From assembly GCA_944321685.1 (NCBI GenBank), contig CALUMH010000010.1, forward strand, positions 19,093-83,092: a DNA stretch of 64,000 nucleotides, in the 5' to 3' direction. The translations under genes were made by a program, and so were the position numbers. This DNA comes from an uncultured Muribaculaceae bacterium (GTDB taxonomy: Bacteria; Bacteroidota; Bacteroidia; Bacteroidales; Muribaculaceae). The notes under the pieces are model-generated. The model ran no database searches and was not told where the DNA came from. It saw only the letters and a program-made list of their open reading frames with translations. Each line of letters opens with the position of its first letter. Position 1 is the stretch's first letter. This document shows positions 35,515-44,883 of this stretch, in pieces.

Positions 35515-37417
35515 GAATATATTGTGTTATTTTATCGGAAGCCGATAATAATTGTTGTTTATGGTTTTCTATAATGCGTAAATCATAATTTACCATTCTT
35601 ATTTCGCCTTGCAATCTTGCCGACCTGTCGAGATATTCTTTCAACTGCCTATCCACTATTGATTTGTATTCGGCGAGGTAACGGTCGATTTCACGGCCTA
35701 TTGCTTCAGTCACACGGTCGCTGTTGGCATCAAATGCTGCAAGCACATCGCTTTCAACTTTGGCAAACATCGCATCAAGCTGCGGCGACACTTTCTGCAC
35801 CAAATTGTTGATAACCTTTTTATCATCGGGCATCATAAAACTTCCGGCAAAAAGGCCTATTATACCTCCGATAATGGTTCCAACAACAGGTATTGCCGAA
35901 CCTATCGCAGCACCGGTTATTGCGGCGGCAATAGTCCCGGCTGCAGCCCAGTTTTCTTTGCTTAATTCTTTCGACACATAGGCAGTGGCATCTTTCAAAT
36001 TTGTCAATGCCCCTCTATCCGATACAGAAACCTCTGTCGATTTGGAATTAAAATTCACCTTTAAGATACCCAACTTTTTAAACTCCTTCTCAAAGGCTTC
36101 TTGAAAATTTTCAATTATGACATTGAACAGAGCCATCTGATCGGGAAAAACATCCTCGACGCATCGCGAAACCGCTTTTGCTTCTTCCTCGCATTTCCCG
36201 GCAAACTCATTTTGCATGAAATTCTTCAGTTCCTCGATGCTTTGCTTGCTGCGTATAAGATTTTTCAGGTTATACTTCGATTTACTGATTCTTTTCTCGC
36301 ATTTTTCAATCAATTCCATCCTTATCGAACGGTTCTCCATAGCATAATCGTTCACAGCCACAGTTTTTTGCAGGCCTATGAACGACGTCAGGTCGGTGCG
36401 TTTGCTTTTATAAAGCAAGTCAAGTTTACGCTCAAGGTCCTGCTTGTTCTGCGTAATGCTCACGTCAAGCAATGAAAATTCCTCGGATGCAAGAGCCAGC
36501 ACCTTCTTTATTTGCGCTATCTGACGTTTCCTGGCCATATAGCGGAACAGCGTTTCGGCACTGCGATCCGACAACTCGGCAAATTCATCCCTATTGTCAT
36601 AATCCGTGTCCCCACTGTTACGGGCCATTACAGCCGGTGCGACATAAGGCAACACCACAGGCTCTTCTATGTCAAATTCTGTCGATAATTTCCTGGTTAT
36701 ATATCGCAATACATCGGCTCGCTCACGCTTGGGCACCATATCATAGTATGTAGCGACAAATGCGCACTGCGTGTATATGTCGGCTAAATTTTCCATCATG
36801 AAATCGGTGAGCGTAACGGGCAACGGGTGAGTGGCATCGGTGAGAATTATCGACAAGTCAGAAAGGTCGCGCAAGGCTTCACGTGTGACATCCTCATGCC
36901 AACTTTCAAGCGAATTGGTACCCGGTGTGTCGATGATGCGTATCCCCGATTTAAGTAATTGCGACGGGATGCCTACCCTGATAATTTTAATACCCCTGGC
37001 CGACTTCCGGTCGGTGGTCAAAATTGACAATTCCTTGCTCAACGCAATAATTGCGGAAAAATCTCGCACCTCGTAGCGACCATCCCTATACATTACGCAT
37101 ATACACGGTCTATCGCAATATTCTATCACGGTATTGACAACAGTAGTGCCCTGTATCACGCTCGACACCAAAAGTTGTTCCCCGAGCAAGGCATTGATAA
37201 ACGAACTTTTACCGGTTGAGAATTCTCCCACCACGCTCAAGTTAAGTGCCGTGTCGCGCTGCTTGCTTTTTATCTTGTCGAGCTGAGCCATAAGCCCGGC
37301 ACGTACATTGCCGCTCCACTTGTATTTTGCTATCAGGCTTTCGGCATAAAGAATGTGCTCGTCGATGTCGATAAATTCCCTTACCGTATTCCAGGAAAAA
37401 TTATTGTGCAAAGCCAT
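35495..37417 (-). CDS. Dynamin-like GTPase A
   Basis: 640 residues. The GTPase domain has G1 GEFSTGKSS (64-72), G3 DTPG (163-166) and a long helical stalk after it. A hydrophobic Gly/Ala-rich segment at about 490-535 (AAITGAAIGSAIPVVGTIIG and on) is placed like the membrane paddle of bacterial dynamin-like proteins. The C-terminal helices close the stalk. Proteins of this family polymerise on membranes and bend, fuse or repair them. It is the third of three consecutive dynamin genes, and a 140-bp gap with a large hairpin separates it from the previous one. Confidence 0.87.
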   Translation of the reverse strand: MALHNNFSWNTVREFIDIDEHILYAESLIAKYKWSGNVRAGLMAQLDKIKSKQRDTALNLSVVGEFSTGKSSFINALLGEQLLVSSVIQGTTVVNTVIEYCDRPCICVMYRDGRYEVRDFSAIIALSKELSILTTDRKSARGIKIIRVGIPSQLLKSGIRIIDTPGTNSLESWHEDVTREALRDLSDLSIILTDATHPLPVTLTDFMMENLADIYTQCAFVATYYDMVPKRERADVLRYITRKLSTEFDIEEPVVLPYVAPAVMARNSGDTDYDNRDEFAELSDRSAETLFRYMARKRQIAQIKKVLALASEEFSLLDVSITQNKQDLERKLDLLYKSKRTDLTSFIGLQKTVAVNDYAMENRSIRMELIEKCEKRISKSKYNLKNLIRSKQSIEELKNFMQNEFAGKCEEEAKAVSRCVEDVFPDQMALFNVIIENFQEAFEKEFKKLGILKVNFNSKSTEVSVSDRGALTNLKDATAYVSKELSKENWAAAGTIAAAITGAAIGSAIPVVGTIIGGIIGLFAGSFMMPDDKKVINNLVQKVSPQLDAMFAKVESDVLAAFDANSDRVTEAIGREIDRYLAEYKSIVDRQLKEYLDRSARLQGEIRMVNYDLRIIENHKQQLLSASDKITQYIHGYGNK

Positions 37418-37426
37418 TTATTCATG

Positions 37427-37555
37427 TTTTAACGGGCTAAAACATTCCGGCATGATGGTATCGAAATTATGACCGGCACCCGGTACCGGATATGCCGATA
37501 TTTGATGCACCGTCATGCCGAAATTAAATTCAGCTCGCCCAGTGTGTTGTTAAAA
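37427..37555. other. Structured intergenic segment between dynamin genes
   Basis: CGGCATGATGGT (37448-37459) can pair with ACCGTCATGCCG (37509-37520), with one G-U. Inside is the palindrome CCGGTACCGG, and outside are TTTTAAC/GTTAAAA arms. This is the only large gap within the cluster. It may be an mRNA processing site, an attenuator or a small inserted palindromic element. Confidence 0.45.
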
Positions 37556-37557
37556 AA

Positions 37558-39579
37558 TCACTTAAGCCCGGCCAGTTCAAATACCATTGCGTCGAGTTGC
37601 GAACAGATATCCTGCAAACGCTTTTCGCTATTGTCAAGAATCTGTTTGCGTTTGTCCACATTAGCCTGACCTTCTCCCATTTCTTTTATTATCGTCTCTA
37701 CCTGGCTCTTCACGTTGCTTATTTCGGTGTCGATGGCCGACATTGCATTGCCAACAATCTTCATCAGCTGATTGTTGACGCTTTTAATCACTTCATCGGC
37801 CTTAGACGGTGCATTTGAAATCAGCGAGTCGGATATGGCCGGAGCCATCTTGCTCTTCAAGTCGGTCATGGCACGCTTGCCACCACCCACAATGCCTTTC
37901 CACACAAGCACTACAATCGCACCTATGACGAATACCGGGTTGGTCAACCCCAAAAGCACCAAACCGGTGAATACGCCCAAATCGACAGCCAGCGATTTGG
38001 CAATATCTTTAAAGTCGAAACGGCCGCCCATAAGGTAACCGCCCGTTTGTCCGAAACCAAGGTAAGCCCCCACGGCGCCGGCCACACGCACCCAGCCTTT
38101 GGCACCTTCAAGTTCCACGCCCACGCCGGTTATTTGAGCCTGTATTTGGTCGATTTCATTGAAGATATTGTCAAGGTCCTTTTCGCTCGATTCAAATATG
38201 TAAGCGGCTTTTTCCTCAACAAGGGGGACAAGCACACTCTTGTTCCATTCCGAGAAAGTTTCTTTCACCTTAGATGTCACGTATGCCACAATCTCGTCCG
38301 ACACTTTCTTGACGCTCGATTTTGAAGTGAAACTTATCTTGGCAGTAGGTTCATATTCATTGACCCACGTCTCCACCCTGTTGGCTATCTCCCTGTATTC
38401 ACCCAGTATCGCGCGCTTTATCTCGTTTTGGCAACGCTCTATCTTTAGAAGAAATTGGGTATAAAGTTGCTGTTTACTGGCTTCAAGCGTCTGCAATTGC
38501 GGTTGCGCGGTATCGTAACGTGCACGCAAAGCTTCAAGGCTCGTGGCCATTTGGGCACGCTGGTTGGGAATGGCTTTATACAATGCCTCTTTAGTAAGTA
38601 TGTTTTTCAACTCACGGGCAGGTTGGGCAAGTTTTATGCGCCCCTTGTCCTTGGTGAGGAACTCGGTAAGCCGTTTCTCGAAAGCCGCCATACCCGACCG
38701 CTGGTAAAGCTGCTCGTCATTGTCGATTTTGCCGTCAAGAGCCTGCAATGCCGATATGCAATACACCTCGTTGGTAGTAAATCCGCCGACTTTTGTCTCA
38801 ACGTAATGCTTCACTTCGGCTCGTTCGGCCTCCCTGCGCACCATGTCGATGCGGTTTACTACAAAAAACATATCGTCAAACCCCTTAGGCAACAACGTGT
38901 CCTCGATAGTCGTCATCTCGTCTTGCGAACAGGCCTTGGTGGCATCGAGCAAGAAGATGATGGCATCGGCCTTGTCAAGGTATTCGAGCGTCACCGCAGT
39001 ACGTTCATCGGCCTCGTTAAATCCCGGGGAATCGATTATTTCCACACCCTCTTTCAGCAAGGCTGAAGGATAGAACAATTCCACCGACAGGTAAGGGCTG
39101 GTAAGCGATATTCCTTCGGGGTCGCCATCGACAGGGATAACCACATACTGGTCGATTTGGTCGTATTCGATTTCCATAGGCGGAACATCTTTCATTCCAT
39201 AAGCCTGGATATGCTTGAGTGTGGCTTCGGGAATGCACGACAGCAATTTTTTGGGTAACGGGTTCCTGAAGTGCAACACAGCCCTCTTTTCCTCGCCATA
39301 TTTTATCTCGTTTATCACAGCCGTGCAAGGCAACACACGGGTGGGAAGAATATCCTCGCCCAAAAGCGCATTGATAAACGTCGATTTGCCGTTTTTGAAA
39401 GTTCCCACGATTTGGATTTTAAAAGCATCGCTGTCAACCTTGCGGCTCAGCTGATGCAGGTTCTCGGCAAACCGCGGCATTGCGAGGTCTTCGATTATCG
39501 ACGAAGAATCATTCAGCAACGATGCGAGCAGGGCTTTTTTATCCTTAAACCACGAGTATTCTTGATAATTATTAGCCAT
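37558..39579 (-). CDS. Dynamin-like GTPase B
   Basis: 673 residues. G1 is GTFKNGKST (59-67), G3 is DSPG (183-186) and the nucleotide specificity motif is probably NRID. Stalk helices flank a hydrophobic stretch near 500-570 (GAVGAYLGFGQTGGYLMGG and VFTGLVLLGLTNPVFVIGAI), long enough for a paddle or two membrane helices. Sequence differs strongly from the other two dynamins, so these are not recent duplicates. Bacterial dynamins often work as unlike pairs, and here three unlike copies are adjacent (21 bp between B and C). Confidence 0.87.
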   Translation of the reverse strand: MANNYQEYSWFKDKKALLASLLNDSSSIIEDLAMPRFAENLHQLSRKVDSDAFKIQIVGTFKNGKSTFINALLGEDILPTRVLPCTAVINEIKYGEEKRAVLHFRNPLPKKLLSCIPEATLKHIQAYGMKDVPPMEIEYDQIDQYVVIPVDGDPEGISLTSPYLSVELFYPSALLKEGVEIIDSPGFNEADERTAVTLEYLDKADAIIFLLDATKACSQDEMTTIEDTLLPKGFDDMFFVVNRIDMVRREAERAEVKHYVETKVGGFTTNEVYCISALQALDGKIDNDEQLYQRSGMAAFEKRLTEFLTKDKGRIKLAQPARELKNILTKEALYKAIPNQRAQMATSLEALRARYDTAQPQLQTLEASKQQLYTQFLLKIERCQNEIKRAILGEYREIANRVETWVNEYEPTAKISFTSKSSVKKVSDEIVAYVTSKVKETFSEWNKSVLVPLVEEKAAYIFESSEKDLDNIFNEIDQIQAQITGVGVELEGAKGWVRVAGAVGAYLGFGQTGGYLMGGRFDFKDIAKSLAVDLGVFTGLVLLGLTNPVFVIGAIVVLVWKGIVGGGKRAMTDLKSKMAPAISDSLISNAPSKADEVIKSVNNQLMKIVGNAMSAIDTEISNVKSQVETIIKEMGEGQANVDKRKQILDNSEKRLQDICSQLDAMVFELAGLK

Positions 39580-39600
39580 TTTATTGATACCTGATTATGT

Positions 39601-41505
39601 TTATATAAACAATTTTTTGAGACTTTCCACCATTTCGGCCTGTTGCGACACTTTGGCCGCGGCATCGCCACCCGATGAAGCGACCGACTGGCGAATGAGC
39701 GTGCGCTGAGTTTGCATCCAGCGCGACTCGGTTGCAAAAGCTTCGTTTATAATATCGTTATATATAATTTTGATTTTCACACTGCTGTCGGCCGATGCCT
39801 CTTCGATAATTTGCGGCAATTGCCCGGCTATCAACTTCTTTAATGTTTCACGTTGCTGCTCGCCTTTCTTTTCGAGCAGCTTGCGTGAGATTATGTTGGC
39901 ACCGGTGCCCACACCCATTGTCGCCAATATAAGCGGGGCAGCACCGCTTGCGCCAAGCATCAGGGCGGCACCCAGCGTAAGGGCCGATGACACCACGGTT
40001 GCTTTTACGCTTTGGTCCTTAAGGCTGGCGAGCCTGATGGCCTTGTCGTTGACATCGGGGCGGAAATCTTCTTTTGCCATCAGATTTTCCACTTCCATTC
40101 CCACCATCTCCTTGAATTGCCTGCTCATCTCACCGTTAAGCCAACGCAAGTCGGCAGTCACTTGCTTAGCCACAAAATTATCGAGCGACAACGACATTGC
40201 CGACAATTCACGTTTCACGCGATAAGAATATTCGTTTTCAAGCCAGTCTTTCGGAACCGGTACCCGCGCCACTTCATGCTGCAAAGTCTCGGTTATCATA
40301 TTGCCATATTCCGCAGCTTTGGCCTTAAACTCATCTATACACATCTGGCAACGCTTGCGAAGTCCCTCGCGCAATGTTTCCCACTGCTCGTGTACCTTCG
40401 ACAGCTCGGCATTGCGCTTTGCTATGAGTTTCTCCCGCTCGGCATCGCCGGCATCAATGATTTCTTTCTGCCGTGCAATCATTGCCGCAGCCGAATTGAG
40501 TATTACCCTGACGTTGGTGACAAGCCATTTGCGCATCAACTCTTGCCGTTCGTTATGGCACATCCAAGACAAGACCATCGATTTCAACTTGTCAATGCCC
40601 ACTATCGAATCATATTTGCCACCCGGAATTTCAATCGAATCGTCGGCTATGACTACCGGGATTTTCAGTTTCAGGCTTTCGAGTTTTTTGTACAAGAATG
40701 TTATCACATCTTCGCGGTCTTTTACTGGCACCTCGTCGAGCTTTGTCAAGGCTATTGCCATAAATGGTATGCCGCGCGACATAATCTTATGCCTGATGAA
40801 CGATTGCTCGGTGAGGCTCAACATCGTAGTCGCCGAAATGGCCACAAAGGCAGCATCGGCACCCACAAGGCAACGCTCTATCACCTGTGCCCGCCGCTCC
40901 TCCAAATCCCCGGCCCCCGGAGTATCCAGTATATCGATACCATATTTGCCGAGCCACGGGTCACCGGTTTCGACCACGACGTGCCCCTCGGGTTCTTTTT
41001 CTCCGAAATTAGCGGCCTTCAAGCCTTCCCATGACTTGCCGGCAAGCGGTAATTCCTTGATTTCTTTTCCTTCCTTGTCATATACCTTGATTTTACCGGG
41101 TTTGCCGAATGTAATACGCGTGAACAATGCCGTAGTCGGCAAATCTGAGACCGGCAAAATCTCCCGTCCAAGCACACGGTTAATCAACGTGCTTTTCCCT
41201 CGGTTGAACTCTCCCACCACAGCAACGGTGAAATGTTCATCAAGCACTTTCCGATACAATGAAGCCACATCTCGGGCCAATCCCGGGAAACCCGTTTTAT
41301 TTAACGCCTCGGCCGTAGCCTTCACGTTCTGCATAAGCTCGTGCGGCAATCTCACCACACGTTGAATGGGCGGCTCTTCGGTTTGTTCCGATTGCTCTTT
41401 TGCATCCGTCGCTTGCTGTTCTTGCACCGATGCCGTTTCTTGCGGTGCATTATCAGCATGCTCGACAGTTTTCTTAAAGAAACCTGTATTTTTTATCTTA
41501 ACCAT
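39601..41505 (-). CDS. Dynamin-like GTPase C
   Basis: 634 residues. An acidic, Gln-rich N-terminal tail (about 15-50) precedes the GTPase: G1 GEFNRGKST (98-106), a switch region with PTTALFTRITFG, G3 DTPGAGD (194-200) and G4 TKLD. A hydrophobic stretch (SALTLGAALMLGASGAAPLI) lies in the second half, inside the helical stalk. Among the three it is the closest to the general bacterial dynamin-family form. It is the first dynamin transcribed in the cluster, 9 bp after an unrecognised 177-residue gene. Confidence 0.87.
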   Translation of the reverse strand: MVKIKNTGFFKKTVEHADNAPQETASVQEQQATDAKEQSEQTEEPPIQRVVRLPHELMQNVKATAEALNKTGFPGLARDVASLYRKVLDEHFTVAVVGEFNRGKSTLINRVLGREILPVSDLPTTALFTRITFGKPGKIKVYDKEGKEIKELPLAGKSWEGLKAANFGEKEPEGHVVVETGDPWLGKYGIDILDTPGAGDLEERRAQVIERCLVGADAAFVAISATTMLSLTEQSFIRHKIMSRGIPFMAIALTKLDEVPVKDREDVITFLYKKLESLKLKIPVVIADDSIEIPGGKYDSIVGIDKLKSMVLSWMCHNERQELMRKWLVTNVRVILNSAAAMIARQKEIIDAGDAEREKLIAKRNAELSKVHEQWETLREGLRKRCQMCIDEFKAKAAEYGNMITETLQHEVARVPVPKDWLENEYSYRVKRELSAMSLSLDNFVAKQVTADLRWLNGEMSRQFKEMVGMEVENLMAKEDFRPDVNDKAIRLASLKDQSVKATVVSSALTLGAALMLGASGAAPLILATMGVGTGANIISRKLLEKKGEQQRETLKKLIAGQLPQIIEEASADSSVKIKIIYNDIINEAFATESRWMQTQRTLIRQSVASSGGDAAAKVSQQAEMVESLKKLFI

Positions 41506-41514
41506 AATCTTAAT

Positions 41515-42048
41515 CTACTTTTTTAAGTATTTGGAATAAAAATCGCCGTCCAGAGCCTTGTAGTATCCTAACAAAGAAGGCTCGACCGCCCTTTGCAAAT
41601 CATTTTTAAACGCATTTTCCTTGCTTGCGTCGCACACGGTATCCTCGACAAGTGATTTTACAATTATGTCAAACCCGGCCAATACTCTTGCCCTGAGTGC
41701 GGCATAACCGTTACGGTCAAGGTCTTTCACTGCATCATGCCTGAAAAAGCCCGTGCCTTTATCAAAATCGGTATCGGCAAATGCCTCTTCAACACTCAAA
41801 TCCCTGAAGCATACAAGGGTGAGTTCGGGAACTACGAATTCCATTACGTATCGTATGGGGAACACTATGGTACGGTCGATTTCTCCCGTCTGTTTATACC
41901 TGAGAAACGGCACTGCCACAATCAATTGCTCATTTCTTATAGTGAGCACGGGATATCCGGGTACATAGCCCATGGGTATCACGGCTTTTACTTCCGGCCT
42001 TTTTTTGATGCCGGCATATAATTCGGTTATTAATGACTTGTAATCCAT
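41515..42048 (-). CDS. Unrecognised 177-residue protein of the dynamin cluster
   Basis: A soluble protein without a signal peptide or membrane helix. The first half looks beta-rich (GYPVLTIRNEQLIVAVPFLRY, DRTIVFPIRYVMEFV, ELTLVCFRDL), the second half helical. No known motif is recognised. It lies between the C39-like gene (24 bp) and dynamin C (9 bp) in a tight same-strand run, so it very probably acts with them. Confidence 0.55.
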   Translation of the reverse strand: MDYKSLITELYAGIKKRPEVKAVIPMGYVPGYPVLTIRNEQLIVAVPFLRYKQTGEIDRTIVFPIRYVMEFVVPELTLVCFRDLSVEEAFADTDFDKGTGFFRHDAVKDLDRNGYAALRARVLAGFDIIVKSLVEDTVCDASKENAFKNDLQRAVEPSLLGYYKALDGDFYSKYLKK

Positions 42049-42072
42049 TTTCTGATTTAATTAAAGAACATT

Positions 42073-43260
42073 TTAGGCATAACATACAATCATTTGCGAG
42101 TCGCCGGCATTCCATGCATTCTCAAACACATCGAGCGGCACCAGTTCTCCGCAACCGTCGGGCGACCCCGAGTCGTTAAGCACCACCATTGGATTGGCCG
42201 GGTCGCTGCGGTCGATGCCTATCACTTCCACGGCATGGTCGGCAGTGGTTTCCGGCGAAAATATATCGTTTTCATCGCCAAACCATATTTGCCCGCTGTC
42301 AACGCCCACGATAACCTTATTACCATCATTCAGGGCATCTTCTATTTCCGACATTTCGTTACCGAACGACATTTCATGTTCCACTCCGTAATATTCAAGC
42401 AATTTATTCATGTTGAGGGAAGTGGTGCCACCATCCGGGCTATCGACAAACCACCCGTTCTCTTCGGCTACGGCAACAAGTTCCTCGATGGGAATTTCAC
42501 GGCCGGTGATAGCCTCGATGGCAAATTTCTGGGCATAAATGGCGCAACGCCCGGTGTTGCCCTGATATTCCCACAGCTCCATGTCCTCGGCAGGGTCTCC
42601 GCTCACCATCGATGCATCGGTGTCGGGATCAAATTGTCCCAAATCCAGCGGTTCCTGGGCAAGGAGACTGGTCGAATAATCCATTTCGTTAATAGCCAGG
42701 TAATCCTCAAACGGCATTTCGGTCTCCTCGACTATATTCCCCTCGGGGTCGGTCGAAGTAAAACGCACACTGTCAGGATTGCCGTCGCCATCGTAATCCA
42801 ATATCTGGGAATGGAAACCTGCATCTTTCTGCCGGTCGCCGTCATAATCAACATAAGAATCCACCTTGGCCATGGTCTCCGACGACCCGGTATTGTCGAA
42901 CCGTGCAGTTGTCACCGTGTCGAATGTGCCGTCACCTGTAGTATCGGCAAATTCCTTTACCATGTCGAAATTGCCGTCTTGGTCATAATCATAAGCCTCG
43001 GAATACGCCACTGTATTATTATAGTAATCGGTATCGGCAGCGACAAACCTGTCCATTATTCCATTTGCATCGGTGTCGCATTGCACCTCGAAATGATGCG
43101 GATTTCCATATTCGTCAAATCCCGAATAGGTTTCAATCATATCCCACACACCGTCAAGATTGGTGTCGTAGGCATAATTCAACCCGTTCTCATCCCAGTA
43201 AGCTATGGCATCTGATATGCCGTCGCCATCGGTGTCAAGTGTGATTAAATCATCAATCAT
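42073..43260 (-). CDS. Ca-binding-repeat protein with C39-like cysteine peptidase domain, first gene of dynamin cluster
   Basis: 395 residues. The N-terminal half repeats acidic loops of the dockerin/thrombospondin-3 kind (LDTDGDGISDAI, DTNLDGVWD, DTDANGIMD, DYDQDGNFD, DYDGDRQKD, DYDGDGNPD), predicted to bind calcium. The C-terminal half (about 225-395) has a C39/papain-like layout: Cys in NTGRCAIYAQ, His in TADHAVEVIG and Asn/Asp in VVLNDSG. No signal peptide is seen, which is odd for Ca-binding repeats. An intact catalytic set suggests a peptidase, or a protein derived from one. It heads the cluster. Confidence 0.7.
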   Translation of the reverse strand: MIDDLITLDTDGDGISDAIAYWDENGLNYAYDTNLDGVWDMIETYSGFDEYGNPHHFEVQCDTDANGIMDRFVAADTDYYNNTVAYSEAYDYDQDGNFDMVKEFADTTGDGTFDTVTTARFDNTGSSETMAKVDSYVDYDGDRQKDAGFHSQILDYDGDGNPDSVRFTSTDPEGNIVEETEMPFEDYLAINEMDYSTSLLAQEPLDLGQFDPDTDASMVSGDPAEDMELWEYQGNTGRCAIYAQKFAIEAITGREIPIEELVAVAEENGWFVDSPDGGTTSLNMNKLLEYYGVEHEMSFGNEMSEIEDALNDGNKVIVGVDSGQIWFGDENDIFSPETTADHAVEVIGIDRSDPANPMVVLNDSGSPDGCGELVPLDVFENAWNAGDSQMIVCYA

Positions 43261-43368
43261 AATTCATTCGATTTATTTGCAATAATAATAGTCAATTGGT
43301 ATTATGCACTTATAGCATTGACAACCATGCGTGTATAGTTTCATTATACTACACTCATTATATCACAA

Positions 43369-43376
43369 CAAATATA
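43369..43376 (-). promoter_or_regulatory. Candidate -7 element for the dynamin cluster
   Basis: On the minus strand this reads TATATTTG. A TTTG lies only 15 bp upstream (43395-43392), so spacing is not ideal. It is the best match in the 250 bp before the first gene. The rest of 43261-43468 is A/T-rich without a gene. Confidence 0.4.
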
Positions 43377-43468
43377 TGTTTTTTCCATTATCAAAACGTC
43401 CAAACACATTAAAAAATTCCTAAATAGAATTTAGGATAAAAATTTATGACGAAATTTCACGGCAAGTA

Positions 43469-43499
43469 TTGTGTAGTTTCAAAAATAGTAGTACCTTTG
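43469..43499 (+). promoter_or_regulatory. Promoter of tRNA-Cys
   Basis: TTG (43469-43471), 20 bp, TACCTTTG (43492-43499), 17 bp before the tRNA. Confidence 0.7.
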
Positions 43500-43516
43500 C
43501 CGTCACAAAACGACAT

Positions 43517-43588
43517 GGTTCCTTGGATGAGTGGTTTAGTCAACGGTCTGCAAAACCGTCTACGGCGGTTCGATTCCGCCAGGGACCT
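43517..43588 (+). tRNA. tRNA-Cys (anticodon GCA)
   Basis: The acceptor arms GGTTCCT and AGGGACC pair (one G-U). The anticodon loop CTGCAAA gives GCA. The T arm GGCGG TTCGATT CCGCC is intact, and the discriminator base is T. CCA is not encoded. It is 72 nt long. Confidence 0.95.
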
Positions 43589-43590
43589 CT

Positions 43591-43621
43591 AAGCTCTTGC
43601 TTCCAAGCAAGGGCTTTTTTT
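43591..43621 (+). terminator. Terminator after tRNA-Cys
   Basis: AAGCTCTTGCTT (43591-43602) and AAGCAAGGGCTT (43605-43616) make a near-perfect hairpin followed by a T-run to 43621. It lies between the tRNA and queA. Confidence 0.8.
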
Positions 43622-43647
43622 GTTATATACACGAATACTCGACGCTT

Positions 43648-44883
43648 ATGACACTCGACGAAATACGCAATTTGCGAATCGAAGATTTCAATTATCCGTT
43701 ACCCGAGGAGAGGATTGCAAAATATCCGCTTGCCGACCGCGAACAGTGCAAGCTGCTTGTTTACAACCATCATGCCTTGCAGGGTGAGTTCCGCTTTGCC
43801 AACGTGCCGGAACTGTTGCCGCAAGGCTCGATGCTGGTTTACAACAATACTCGCGTGATTAATGCCAGGCTGCGCTTCCGCAAGCCCAATCAAGGGGCAT
43901 GGATAGAAATATTCTGCCTTGAGCCGCACGAGCCGCGTGATTATGCGCAGATTTTCGCCACAACCGCCGGTTGCTCGTGGCTGTGTTTCATAGGTAATGC
44001 CAAGCGGTGGAAAAGCGAACCACTCGAATTGCCTCTCACCATAAACGGCAAGGAAGTGACCCTCACCGCCCGACGCGGCGAGCGGCATGGAAATGCATTT
44101 ATCGTGGACTTTTCGTGGAATAGCGGCGACACATTTGCCTCGATACTTGAGGCAGTGGGAGAGATTCCTATTCCACCATACCTGAACCGTGCCACCGAGC
44201 CAAGCGACAGCCGTGATTACCAGACCGTGTATTCACACATCGACGGCAGTGTGGCCGCACCCACTGCCGGGCTGCATTTCACCGACCGCCTGCTTGCCGA
44301 GTGTGACCGCCGGGGAATACGCCGCCGCGAACTCACATTGCACGTGGGCGCGGGTACATTCCAACCCGTGAAATCCGATACCATCGGCGACCATGAGATG
44401 CACACCGAATTTATCTCGGTGCCCCGTTCTTTGCTCATCGACCTTATCGAGAATAACTCAAGTCCGGTGATTGCCGTTGGCACAACATCGGTGCGCACAC
44501 TCGAAAGCCTGTATTATATAGGATTGACGTTGATGCGTAATCCCGATGCCGATGAACGTGAACTGTGCATAGGCCAATGGCTGCCATATACCATAGATGC
44601 TGCCGATGAACCCGACACAAAAGCCGCGTTACAAGCAATAGTCGATTACCTCGACCGGCATCATGCCGACAGTTACATAGGCAGCACACAGATAATGATT
44701 GCGCCGGGGTTCCGTTTCCACGTCATCGACGGCATGATTACCAACTTCCACCAACCTCAATCCACGTTGCTGCTGCTGGTGTCGGCATTTGTCGATGGCA
44801 ACTGGCGCAGCATCTATGATTATGCACTTGCCCATGACTTCCGTTTCCTGAGCTATGGCGATGCCTGCTTGCTGCTGCGTTAA
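43648..44883 (+). CDS. queA: QueA, S-adenosylmethionine:tRNA ribosyltransferase-isomerase
   Basis: 411 residues. It transfers and isomerises the ribosyl part of SAM onto preQ1 in tRNA, giving epoxyqueuosine. Typical segments are FNYPLPEERIAKYPL, YNNTRVINARL, TAGLHFT, LHVGAGTF and the C-terminal FHQPQSTLLLLVSAF. The ATG at 43648 is preferred because the longer frame would begin inside the tRNA-Cys terminator. No separate TAnnTTTG promoter is seen between that terminator and the start, so read-through from the tRNA promoter may matter. The last codon overlaps the convergent flippase gene by 4 bp. Confidence 0.95.
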   Translation: MTLDEIRNLRIEDFNYPLPEERIAKYPLADREQCKLLVYNHHALQGEFRFANVPELLPQGSMLVYNNTRVINARLRFRKPNQGAWIEIFCLEPHEPRDYAQIFATTAGCSWLCFIGNAKRWKSEPLELPLTINGKEVTLTARRGERHGNAFIVDFSWNSGDTFASILEAVGEIPIPPYLNRATEPSDSRDYQTVYSHIDGSVAAPTAGLHFTDRLLAECDRRGIRRRELTLHVGAGTFQPVKSDTIGDHEMHTEFISVPRSLLIDLIENNSSPVIAVGTTSVRTLESLYYIGLTLMRNPDADERELCIGQWLPYTIDAADEPDTKAALQAIVDYLDRHHADSYIGSTQIMIAPGFRFHVIDGMITNFHQPQSTLLLLVSAFVDGNWRSIYDYALAHDFRFLSYGDACLLLR

